From Chromera velia (lineage: Eukaryota; Sar; Chromeraceae): 40,553 nucleotides of DNA. The position numbers and the translations under genes are program-made. Location: NCBI GenBank assembly GCA_018398765.1, contig JAHBMJ010000796.1, forward strand, positions 1 through 40,553, written 5' to 3'. Under the pieces are notes generated by a model. The model saw only the letters and a list, made by a program, of their open reading frames with translations, was not told the DNA's origin and made no database searches. Shown here in pieces: positions 9,391-18,984 of this stretch; position 1 is the stretch's first letter; each line of letters begins with the position of its first letter.

Positions 9391-10242
9391 ATGCAAGACA
9401 CAGGAGACGTTTCCGGTTTTCAGCCGGTGAGAGGAAAGCGCGTCGCAAGGGGTGCAGGAGCTGCTGCCCCCTACAAAGCGAAGCAGGATGACTCTACGAT
9501 GGAAGGCTGTGAGGAGATGATGGAAGGGAACGATGAGATTGCTTTTGAGACTGTGGCTGTAGAGAAGGACGAGGAGATTGAGATAGAAGCCTCGAAGGAT
9601 CAGAAGGAGGGAGAGGAGGAGGGGGAAGAGGAGGTTTCCTTCCCGGCAGTTATGATCGAGGATCACCTCAAGGCTCGAGGTTTTACAAAGGACTACAAAC
9701 TTCGAATGCGTAGAATCGCTGTGCCTTCCCACAGGTATACGCCCTTGAAGAAGCACTGGCTGGAGATTCTGCAGCCATTGGTGGAGCATATGAAGCTCCA
9801 GGTGCGTATGAACACAAAGAGACGGAGTGTGGAAATCCGAACGTCTCCTGAGACGAAAGATATCTCCGCACTCCAGAAGGCTGCTGACTTTGTACGAGCC
9901 TTCATGTTAGGATTTGAGGTCCAGGATGCGATTGCACTTCTTCGTCTTGACGATTTGTTTGTTGAATCATTCGAAGTCAAAGACGTCAAGAGACTTCAAG
10001 GAGACCATCTGTCGAGATGCATCGGGAGGATCTCGGGGAAAGACGGAAAGACAAAGTATGCGATTGAGAACTCCACTCGGACACGAATTGTTGTGGCAGA
10101 CAGCCGGATTCACATTCTTGGCTCATTCCAAAACATTCGGTTCGCACGCAATGCAGTGTGCTCTCTCATCCTGGGTAGTCCTCCCGGAAAGGTTTACAAT
10201 CACCTTCGGGCTATCTCCAAAAGGATGTCGGAGAGAATGTGA
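9391..10242 (+). CDS. PNO1: PNO1 (partner of NOB1), KH-domain ribosome assembly factor
   Basis: Intron-less gene of 283 residues. Pno1/Dim2 binds pre-40S particles at the 3' end of 18S rRNA and controls access of the Nob1 nuclease; it acts in the nucleolus and then the cytoplasm. Residues 1-95 are acidic and variable, with a run of glutamates. From about 100 the protein is family-like, with the signature D-D-L-F-V-E-S-F-E-V-K-D-V at 187-199, the KH loop G-R-I-S-G-K-D-G-K-T-K at 212-222, and I-H-I-L-G-S-F-Q near 240-247, ending L-I-L-G-S-P-P-G-K-V-Y. The frame is open from an earlier ATG at 9199, but the 64 extra residues look unlike the family, and 9391 gives a normal length of about 250-280. 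It stops at TGA. It is divergent from the exon-cassette gene. Identification is near certain; the exact start is less so. Confidence 0.96.
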   Translation: MQDTGDVSGFQPVRGKRVARGAGAAAPYKAKQDDSTMEGCEEMMEGNDEIAFETVAVEKDEEIEIEASKDQKEGEEEGEEEVSFPAVMIEDHLKARGFTKDYKLRMRRIAVPSHRYTPLKKHWLEILQPLVEHMKLQVRMNTKRRSVEIRTSPETKDISALQKAADFVRAFMLGFEVQDAIALLRLDDLFVESFEVKDVKRLQGDHLSRCIGRISGKDGKTKYAIENSTRTRIVVADSRIHILGSFQNIRFARNAVCSLILGSPPGKVYNHLRAISKRMSERM

Positions 10243-10734
10243 AGAGACATTCAAGCGAGTTTTCATAGTTGAATGACTGCTCTTTGTGTGTTCCCATGAC
10301 TGTTTTTACGCTCGAATTCTTTGCGTTTTTGTAATATGTGTTCAGATGAATCTAATCAGATCCCAGTGTAAAACGCAGGGAGCTCCGCTCCACTGGCTTA
10401 TTCATTCATTCGTTCGTTCGTTCGCTCGCTCGCTCGCTCGCTCATTCACTCACTCATCCATCACATTTGTGTTTTTCAAATAATTTAATGAAGGGGGGCT
10501 CCAAGAGCTTTCAGGCTGTGACCCTGGCTGTTAGCTGGTCGATGGATCTGGATAGTAGATCGTCGAGATCGATCAATCTTACTTTTTTCATTATCATCAT
10601 CATCATCTGGATCATCATGTATCATCATCATCATCCTTATACGTCATCGCGCCATCGGCCTATATAATTAGACGTCTAGCGTTCGGCAAGTCAGGACAAA
10701 CACTTTTAAAGCCTCAAGCCTAAGTTTTCATAGT
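10243..10734. other. Intergenic, with tetranucleotide and trinucleotide microsatellites
   Basis: A (attc/gttc/gctc)n tract lies at about 10399-10455 and a (atc)n tract at 10590-10640. Otherwise I see no gene. The PNO1 3' UTR must lie in the first part. Confidence 0.7.
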
Positions 10735-12441
10735 TAGTGACCATGTTTGATTTAATTTGATTTGAGGTAGGGCTTAAGCTCAAATCAAATATCTAGTCAG
10801 GGAGGACCTAGTGTTTAAAGACCTATCAAATACGATCAAATATTTGATTAATATGACTTTCAACCTCAAATATGAAGGTCCCGAAAAAACTTTTGCAAGT
10901 ACCCATCCGTCATGCATGCTGATTCAAATGAAAAAACCTAAATCTTGATGGTTTGCTCTCAAAAAAAAGACGTTTTGAGCTGCACTGAAATTGACGTTTC
11001 ACCCCCTTTTACTTCATGTAGAGGTAAACCGATCAGCTGAACGTTTTCCTGAACAGCTGTGTTGACTTTTCTGGTGCTAGAACATCTTTTACGGCCCCCT
11101 TTTTGAGCGTCTGCAAACATTTTACACCCCGTAAGACATGTCATACAATCTGACAAGGTCGAACGGGAAGAAGGAGGTATTTGTTTTTAGAGCCGGGTAC
11201 GCAAAAAAAATATGGTCCGTGCAAAAGGGGGCAAATGTGATTCAGTGTCAGGTGAAAATACAAGGAGCCGAGGGGGAAGGAGAAACTATTTATGGTTGTA
11301 AGTATGCAGTAGACGAGGGCTGCTAAGTTGGTGAAGGTGCATGAGAAGCAGATTATCGCCTACGAGACGGATCCACGGGTGAGGTACCCCGCTTTTTACC
11401 GATTTGCCACCGGAGACATGCTGTATGACTGGGATATTTTGGATGTGAACCACGAGAGATTGCAACATGCCCCTGACCCCGAGCGTTGAAAGGCTGCGAC
11501 CACATTCCATATCGGTGTGGAGCAGTTCCAGAAAGGTAAGGGAAAAGGCAACGGGGGGGCTGCTGACAGTACTGGAGGGGGGGCCGCTCCTGCAGGGCCC
11601 AGCGGGAGGACCAATTTGAAACCAAAGGAGGCGGCCGCAGACGCAAATGCTGAGAAGGCTGGGGGGAAACTTCCCCCTCCTAAGAAAGTCATCACTCCGG
11701 GTGAGGAAGGCTACCGACCTCTCTATATTCACCTCCAACACAAGGGGCTTGTTGTCGGCCCTGGCGCGGCACAGAGGGTAGCCGAACTTACCAACTCTGG
11801 ATGCTTAGCTGCCCAGAAACAGGACGGTTCCAACACCAACAGCAATAGCAAACGTGTGCGCGGTTCTCCGTCTCACCCCGTTGTCATCTCTCCGCAACCG
11901 AATAGAAGCCCAGGAGCACCCACTCCTGGAAAGCCGAAAAGCCAGAGAAAAAGCTCTCAGCAGCTCCCACCACCGATCGATTCGATTCACATTGAAGAAA
12001 GTGATCATGAAGAAGAGGAAAAGGAAGTGCCATAAAGCTGAGTGATTGTCACCTCAATTTTGGTACGTGCTCTAACTTTATCGTATCAACAAAAAGTCAT
12101 ATGCAATTTCAAATCTATCAATTTTACGTTCTTAATCTCTATTAGTACTAGAGTGAGTCTCAGTGACTAGTGTATATACACTGCCACACAGGCATATTTT
12201 TTTTATGGAACTGATAAGTTATAATTTTATATATATTTTTTTAAGTTTTTGAAACACACATCAGAAATGTTTTGATAACTATTGTCATGAGAAAAATGAT
12301 CAGAGTGACAGTAAGTCAGTGATTCAGTGAGGAACCCTAAAAGGTTAACCTCAAATCTTACCTCAAATATCAAATATTTGAGGTTGAAGCTCAAATCAAA
12401 TCAAATCAAATCAAATATAATCAAATCAAACATGGTCACTA
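10735..12441. mobile_element. Candidate TIR element with subterminal hairpins
   Basis: A perfect 19-bp inverted repeat (TAGTGACCATGTTTGATTT) bounds 1.7 kb: left arm 10735-10753, right arm 12423-12441. Just inside each arm are 'caaatcaaat'-type hairpins (ATTTGATTTGAG...CTCAAATCAAAT on the left; related inverted sequence at 12355-12420 on the right). TTCATA occurs at 10727-10732 and again at 12442-12447, immediately outside or within two bases of the arms, so it is a possible target-site duplication. The interior carries a broken gene of unknown type. No transposase is recognised, so it may be non-autonomous or may have captured a gene. Confidence 0.5.
11138..12035 (+). pseudogene. Broken gene inside the TIR element, unknown function
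   Basis: The first segment (ATG at 11138 to about 11297) reads K-K-E-V-F-V-F-R-A-G-Y-A-K-K and then loses frame. From about 11313 another frame reads K-V-H-E-K-Q-I-I-A-Y-E-T-D and F-A-T-G-D-M-L-Y-D-W-D-I-L-D-V. It meets one TGA near 11488 (where CGA would give Arg) and continues in the same frame to TAA at 12033-12035. The last 170 residues are low-complexity, with a G/K-rich stretch, P-P-P-K-K, many Ser/Pro and an acidic end (ESDHEEEEKE). A GTAAGT follows the first segment, but no acceptor restores a matching phase, so a frameshift is more likely than an intron. No family is recognised. Confidence 0.45.
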
Positions 12442-13414
12442 TTCATATTATTAGATGGTATGCTAGATGGTATAAAAGATTTACTCGAATTTCACTAAAA
12501 TTTGATCAACTCAGGCTGTTACTTAGCCTAACAGTTCCATCTAGAATTCTATATAAATTTAATCGTTGTGTGTCTTAATTCAACTACAGACAAACTGTTG
12601 TTTCAGTGGCAATGCTAGAATTATTGGATTATTAGTTTTTCTGTAAACTCAGTATAGAGTTTTCCACTAGGTTTTCCAGTGTGAAAGTTTAATAATAATT
12701 CAATTCTTAGCCTTTTTACTGCATGATTCAGAGGAGTTACTCAGGGATAAGATTGTTATGAAACGCTACATGCATGGAAACGATTTAAGTTGTGACTGCA
12801 TGGGACTTTGAGAGCTGAAATATGTATATGAACTGTTCAAAGGAGATTGAGTTTTAAACAAGAAAAAACTTCTTGCAAGTAATATAACGTACATATATAT
12901 ATACATATCTAATAAAAATTTTCCTTTGATCGATCTATAAATCAATAACAGATTTTTGTAGAGATTTTCACGCTCCGGCAGTGTGCGGCGCCACTGTGCA
13001 CATCTTCTCTGAGACTAGGATACGCCCTGGCACATGGCTGGGGACATGGTCGGCCACGATCAGTTACTTATACTGCATGTTGATCGATCACTCAATCAAG
13101 CACTGTTGAAGCACACCAGTCCCCCACCCTCTTCTTTTTCCTATGATCTACAAACATCCCTCAACAATTAAGCAAGACTGACCACATCTAATACTTCTTT
13201 CATACAAATGCTACAGCATGGAGTGACCCTCATTCCTATCGTTACATGGCCCTCCAGCAACCACCCTCTACGCCTGCCTTCCTTCACCAAAAGTCGAGAG
13301 AGAATTCGAATGGATGGACGGATGGATGAAACTGTATTCACCAAGCTCCCTTCTCATGCAGTCATCCTGCCTACCCATACACCCCACATACGTGCACACC
13401 CACGTACACGCTGC
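12442..13414. other. AT-rich intergenic sequence
   Basis: About 970 bases, mostly AT-rich, with short TA runs near 12890 and no supportable gene or RNA. It ends at the 3' end of the IBR-AIG1 gene. Confidence 0.6.
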
Positions 13415-14859
13415 CTACACATGCATGAACGCCTGCACGTCGACCAGCGAAGGCCGGGGAGGGGTATCGGCCCCCTTCCCCCCCTCTTTCTCATTCTGCC
13501 CTTCCCTCCCCTCGGGATTCAAACGAGCGTCCACACTTCCGCCCATATCCGCGTCCCCAAACCTCTCCCTCTCTACCCCCACTCCCGCCAGAGGCCCACT
13601 CACAGAAGAGGGGCACGGACGAGTGTAATCCTCCCAACGCTGCTCCTCTTCACCCCTGCCACCCCTTGCACTTGTTGCCCCTTGCATCTCCACTGTATCA
13701 CCTCCTTCTTCGTTAGCACTTGATGCACTCGCTCTTCCACCACTTCCTGAGGCAACGAAAGAAGATGCGTACTCAAGTGCACTCGACGCCGCACGAGTGC
13801 CCCTCCCGAAGAGCCCCACTGCCCCCGACGCCGCAGCATAGGCAGTTGAGGGGGAGGGAATGAACGCAGAAAGAGATCCCCAACGGGTCCCCACGGCGCG
13901 TGTGGCTGCTTGAAAGGAAGTCGGGTGTGCACGCGACCACATCAACGCACCCGCTCCAGATGCCGCAAGTGGCATCGCAGCTGTGGTTGCAACCCCTGCT
14001 AGTGCCGCAGCGGTCAGATACGTGACCGTCCCAACAGCAGTAGCCCCTGCCACCGCAATACCCGCCTTCATCCCCCACTCTCTGACTGAGTCTGATGCTT
14101 CCAGCCTTCGACTCAGTCTCGCCCTCTCGGCCTGCCCCATCTCTTCTCTGGCCCTTGCGGCCCTGTCGAGGATTCTTTTCCTGTGCATTTCGAACTCCGC
14201 CTTTGTCAGTCTCCCTGACGCCAGCCCTCTGTGTGTCTCCTCCAACTCTGCCTCATACTGAGCGAGTGCACCGAATTCGTCTGACACCAGGGTCTGCACA
14301 AACAAACACACATTGCACACATTGCGCGCGCGCGCACACACACACACACACACAAACAGAGAGAGAAAGACATCCTCATCATGCTGACAAACGATCATTC
14401 TCCTACCACCACACAAAAGCGTTCACGGTTGTGGAATCCTACAGCTTCTCAGATAAGCACTTGATCGCTCTCCTGTTCCGCACACGTTCAGAGAGACGAA
14501 AGAAGATTGCAGTAGGAGACAGAGCTCGACGAGAGACGGGAGTTCCATCGTGGTGGTCGGAGGGGAAACGAGAGAGAGGACTCGTCGACGCACGCGGCAT
14601 GTAGACAAAGGCGAAACGGCATACACAGAGAAACGAAGGCAAACAAGGAAGACTACGGGGGTTGGTCTGCGGGACCCGAGCCTCCCTCTGTCTCTCCCTC
14701 CCTCTCCCAATTCTAACACACAAAAAGAAAGAAACTTCAACGAAAAAAAAAAGAAACAACGAACAGACCTACCCGGAGCCTCTCTTCCCTCGCAATCTGA
14801 AAGGACTTCGAGTCGTACACCGCACCTCTCTTGTTACGCGCTCTGCACACACACACACA

Positions 14860-14892
<33 letters not shown>

Positions 14893-17800
14893 CTTCAGGC
14901 TTTCTGATTAAAGTCACCTTGACTTTTCCAACGGCATACGGCCTCTCATGACTGGAGATAGAAATTTCATTCGGCAACCGCATACACACGTCTTGAAATT
15001 GGTCGCACGAAAGAGAGCAAAGAGGACAGATTTCATTCTGCCCCGAAAAAAAAGAACCGCGAGGAGTTTCGGTAAGCGAGCCGACAGGACCCGTTCCTTT
15101 GCTTCTGTTCCCTTTTTCACCCTCTACTTTTCCTTCCTTGTGTGCACATTCACTGAAAAGCAAAAGATCGTGGTGAAAAGCCCCTGTCACTTCTCTCTAC
15201 TCTGTATGTCCATCTTTCCACAGAATTCTTGCTTGAATGCAAAATTGCAGACTGTTAGAATCGCTCTATCCGTATGACTCTCTCTCTCTCTCCACTCAAC
15301 GGACCTTCGCATAAGCATGTGTATCATCGCTCTGTCTCTTTGTCTCTCTGTTTCCTCCCCCGCCCCTGCAGGTCTGTTGTCGATCTTCCACACTCTCCAC
15401 TCTGCCTTCTCACACGCCTTCCTCAAAGGGTGCTCCAATGGAAGTTCGACGATCTCCTCTACAATAGAGGAATTCCGGCAGTGGGTGACCAGAATGACGG
15501 CGTGCTTCCAGATCTGCAAACAATCGTTCAAGCACCCATCCATCCATCCATGCGCCCTATCCACCCTTGTGTTCTGCCCATGGGATCCTTCACTGAAAGA
15601 ACCCCCTGTCCCTGTGCCTGTCCCACCACACACCCTCCCCCCATCCAGCGCAAACAGGAGCACCAGCGTCTCTTCCTCCCAAAGGCTCAAAATTTGTCGC
15701 CAGGGTCCCGCGACCAGAGGGGAAGGACTCGCAGTGAAGCGAGTGCACACGGACTGCGAACTTTCGGGCAGGGATGGGGAAGGGCAGACTTGCAGAAGAA
15801 GAGCAGGACGCCCCAACACCAACAGAGATAACGACACAAGAATGAAGACACAGTTGTTGAGAACGAGCAACGCCAAAGAATATACACTTCACCCGCCCCC
15901 TGCATCTAATCACACACGCACACACTCACAAACAGACCTCTTCTCCGAAAGCGTTCTCTATCTGTTGGAGAGTCCGCAACTCCTCTTCAGTTGCCCTCCC
16001 CTCCCTCACCACCACCAAGAGCGCGTCCAGACCCATTGGGGCCTCCCTGGCAAACTCGCCCACCTGCATGTACGTAAGTATATAATTATCATGCGTGCGC
16101 ACACCACACATGCATGACCACATACAGAGAGAGACAGAGAGGGTGATAGGAACATGAAGATTGGTTGTAGAGACGAAGAAAACGACTACAGGACTATGGT
16201 AAAGGATTCAGAGGAGATGAGGAGACAGACAAACAGAATAACAGAGGAGCGGACGGACAGAAGCTTCAAAAAGAGAGGAGACGAAAGAAGAGAAATGAAA
16301 ACAAAAACGGAGGCAGAAAGAGACCAACCGACCTTCTGCAAAAGCTCCGTCCGTGACTGTTGAGTATCGAAGAATCCAGGAGTGTCAATTGCCACCCACT
16401 CCGACGGTGCCAATCCCTCAGGGCTCTTCACATCAACATCTCCCATCGAAGGCTTGAAAGAATAATTGCAACTGCACACACTCTCTGTGACAGACGAAAA
16501 CGAAGAAGCGGCAATGAAAGAAGTGGTCCCGGAAAGCGAATTTCCTGATTCACTCTTTCCAGCTCCTGTCTTCCCAGCGAGTGCATACACAAACGGCCGA
16601 TGGGCCCCGGCATGCCCCCAAGAGAGTCCGGGGCCCTTCCCCCCATTCCGGGCCGCCATGCGTCCCGCCCTCAAAGCTTCCATCAGGACCTCCAATCGTT
16701 TCTCGGTGATCGGAAGCCCCCGTCGGGAAGCGAGGGGGCCAAGATATGTCTCGGGATATTTGCCATCAGGGAGGGGGGGTCCCGGACAACTTCTGCAATG
16801 GAAACAAGCAGACAGAGAGAAAGAGAGCAATATTCCCATCTGGAAAGGAGAGTCTGCAGATGATCCACGCGACCTGAACAATGAATGGTTGTATTCTTCA
16901 TCCGCCCCTGTTCGCTGCCGACCTACCCACCCTCTCCACAAGTGTGCATGTCACTTCAGAGCTTCTTGTACCCGTCCTTACTGCAGATACCTCGTCTCCT
17001 CTTGATCTGATCGAAATGGAAGACAGCTTTCTAAAAAAAAAAAACCGGCCAAGTTGTTCGCCCACCTTCCGGAGAGACTGCACCGGTTACAGGGGGCGAA
17101 GTGCGGTTCTGCACGAGGGCATGCCGGGGTCCCCTCCTGCTGCCCTCCTGGGCCCTCTTCTGAAGTGGGCCCTCCCCCTCCTATGACACACGCGGTGGCA
17201 GCTGAAGGCTGGTGGGTGCAGTGGGGAAAGTGGTAGCTGCAGAGAGATGACACGATTGCTGATTGATCTGTTGCGTGCCATGTAAATTACTATGACCGCT
17301 TCTCGATGCAGTGAAAGAGTTGGTAGCTGAGAAGACAAATACCGGGAAGACGGGGGAGGAGCATGGAGATAAGGGAGTGTGGAGCTAGGGAGAGAGTGGA
17401 GAGCGGCGTTTTTCATCAAACGGCAAGAGCAGCTTGCGGACGAAGAAAGTAAACTACACGAAAGAAATAGGCAGTAGGAAGCAGCTGCCTGGTGAAATCA
17501 ACATACTGGTGGAAGGATCAAAAGAAGAAAGGGGGAAGGAGCGGCAGAGAAATGAGCAGAAGCAAGAAAGAGCGAAGTATTCCTCTTTCCTCCTTTCCTG
17601 GTTTCTTGCTTCCTTCCTTCCTCTCTCTTCTGTCTCACCCACTCACCGAGCATCATGGGTCTCGATTGATTCCCGAGATGCCCCACAACGCGAGCAGAAT
17701 TCAAACCCGCAGTCACATACAGCCCATTCGACCCCATCGCGTCCCTCCCCCTCCATTTCATCTCTTTGAAAGAAGGAAGGACAAGGGAAACATCCTCCGA

Positions 17801-18065
17801 AGGCACACCCTTGAGGACACGGCAGCCACCCAGAGCGCAAGTCCTGCAGCAGAAGTTTGCACAAACACCCGCAGGAAAGAGCATATCGAGCCATCATGCC
17901 AGAGGTCCTCTTCTTTCTCTTCCCAAAAGCCCCACGTACCTGTACCAACTCTAGGTGATTTTGAATTTCGAGTCCCGCCGTCTCCTTTGGTGTCTCAGAG
18001 AGAAGGGGGGGGGCAGAAGCGGGAGGGAAGTTCTCTCCAACTGTGTTTGGAGTGTTTTCAGACAT
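13415..18065 (-). CDS. IBR-like zinc module fused to AIG1/GIMAP-type GTPase, eight exons
   Basis: Exons (transcript order): 17940-18065, 17647-17843, 17066-17236, 16333-16792, 15938-16063, 15305-15513, 14773-14842, 13415-14293. All have GT-AG borders, phases agree throughout, and the total of 2,238 bases gives 745 residues. Residues 43-165 are Cys/His-rich: C51-x3-C55, then C85-x-C87-x4-C92-x2-C95, H105, Y-H-F-P-H-C114 and C157-x2-C160, like an IBR finger of RBR ubiquitin ligases. Residues 230-450 are an AIG1 GTPase: P-loop GKTGAGKS 238-245, G3 DTPGFFD 301-307, the AIG1-specific box L-L-V-V-V-R-E-G-R-A-T-E-E-E near 333-346, and G5-like I-D-N-R 404-407. G4 reads T-H-C-R, without the usual Asp. 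A helical, Arg/Glu-rich segment (460-520) leads to a long hydrophobic stretch (526-571), probably a membrane hairpin. The C-terminus is disordered. AIG1 GTPases are membrane-associated, oligomerising GTPases; a ubiquitin-linked role here is inference. Confidence 0.82.
14324..14354. repeat. (gc)n/(ca)n microsatellite in an intron
   Basis: A 'gcgcgcgcgc' run followed by 'acacacacac' lies just upstream (minus sense) of the last exon of the IBR-AIG1 gene and may form part of the acceptor region. Confidence 0.85.
14848..14890. repeat. (ca)n(ct)n microsatellite in an intron
   Basis: A 'cacacacaca' run followed by 'ctctctct' sits immediately 5' (minus sense) of the 70-bp exon 14773-14842, giving it a G/A and T/G tract as its acceptor region. 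Confidence 0.85.
14918..15037 (-). other. Candidate optional in-frame 120-bp exon of the IBR-AIG1 gene
   Basis: A 'cggggcag' acceptor and 'AAG|GTGACT' donor bracket exactly 120 bp. It enters and leaves in phase 2, which are the phases of the exons on either side. Inclusion would add 40 residues (R-M-K-S-V-L-F-A-L-F..., with a C-V-C-G-C motif). Skipping gives better continuity with AIG1 proteins (L-M-R-R-A-R-N-K then V-Y-D-S-K-S-F), so I leave it out of the main model. Confidence 0.35.
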
Positions 18066-18984
18066 GTTGTGCTTGTGTCAGCCACAAGAAGTTGAAATGA
18101 AAAAAAAAACCAGACACACGGAGCCTTGAATCACTGAGTGGGGCAAAACGCCTCTGTCTGCATGACAACCCTTCTCCTCGCTTCGAGTGACAGAGAGCGC
18201 CTCCCTGTCTTCTCTCTTTCAATTCAAGAAGCCATGCCGGTTGCAGTGCCACTGGAGGTTATGCACAGACAGGGCGCAGCCACTTGTCAGCATTTGTTCA
18301 GGGGTTGAGACTTCTTGCATGATGATGGCTCGGTGGTGATCGCGGTGATGAGCTTCACTCTCAAATTGGCTTGCGCGAGAATATGTCACCGCGCGCACAA
18401 TTAAGCTGCGCCTCAACGCGAGAATATGGCGTGCAGAAGTAGCCGATTTTGAGCCTTGAAAGCCGATTATAACTACCATCACGTACGTACATATACATGC
18501 ATGCAAGAAAATTTAGGTCAGACAAAAAACAGGTCTGTGTACTTTTTCGATCGATCACATGTAGGGAAAAAGTGAGGGAAGGGCAGATCTGTTGGCTCAT
18601 ATAGAGCATGGAAGCACCTCGGCAAGGTTGTTGTCTCTATGCGGGACCTTCCCTGGCCCGTGTAGACAGTCTGACGTGGCACGTAGATGGGTTGATTGAA
18701 TTCAGTTAAGGGATTCTCGTACAACATGTTCGTGCAACATGTATACACGTTGTGAAAGAAAACGTATCTCACACAGGGAAACGTACGACCTATCTTTTCA
18801 CCTCCATACAGGTACGGGAAAAATCAACTGACTCGCGTTGTCCCCTTTTCTTCTTCTGTGTCTTTTTTTGCACATACATAGTAACTTGCATGCATGTGGA
18901 TTTTATGTCTTCATCATAATATGATGCAGGGTACGACGCAGGTCACCTGCTGAGTTCACAAGCCCCAAAATCAATCAACGTGCA
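18066..18984. promoter_or_regulatory. Divergent intergenic region, 919 bp
   Basis: It separates the minus-strand IBR-AIG1 start (18065) from the plus-strand start at 18985, so it must hold both promoters. I see no convincing TATA box. A C/T-rich stretch lies near 18170-18220 and 'cataatatgatgcagg' near 18915. Short open frames here have no support. Confidence 0.5.

Noticed and set aside
8911-9789. Long minus-strand open frame (about 292 codons) opposite PNO1
   Set aside because: It overlaps the strongly supported PNO1 gene, shows no family features and has the composition of an antisense shadow.
11298-11310. Tiny GTAAGT...CAG intron that might rescue the frame at 11138-12035
   Set aside because: It would be only about 12 bases and would not change the phase; no other nearby acceptor gives the needed frame.
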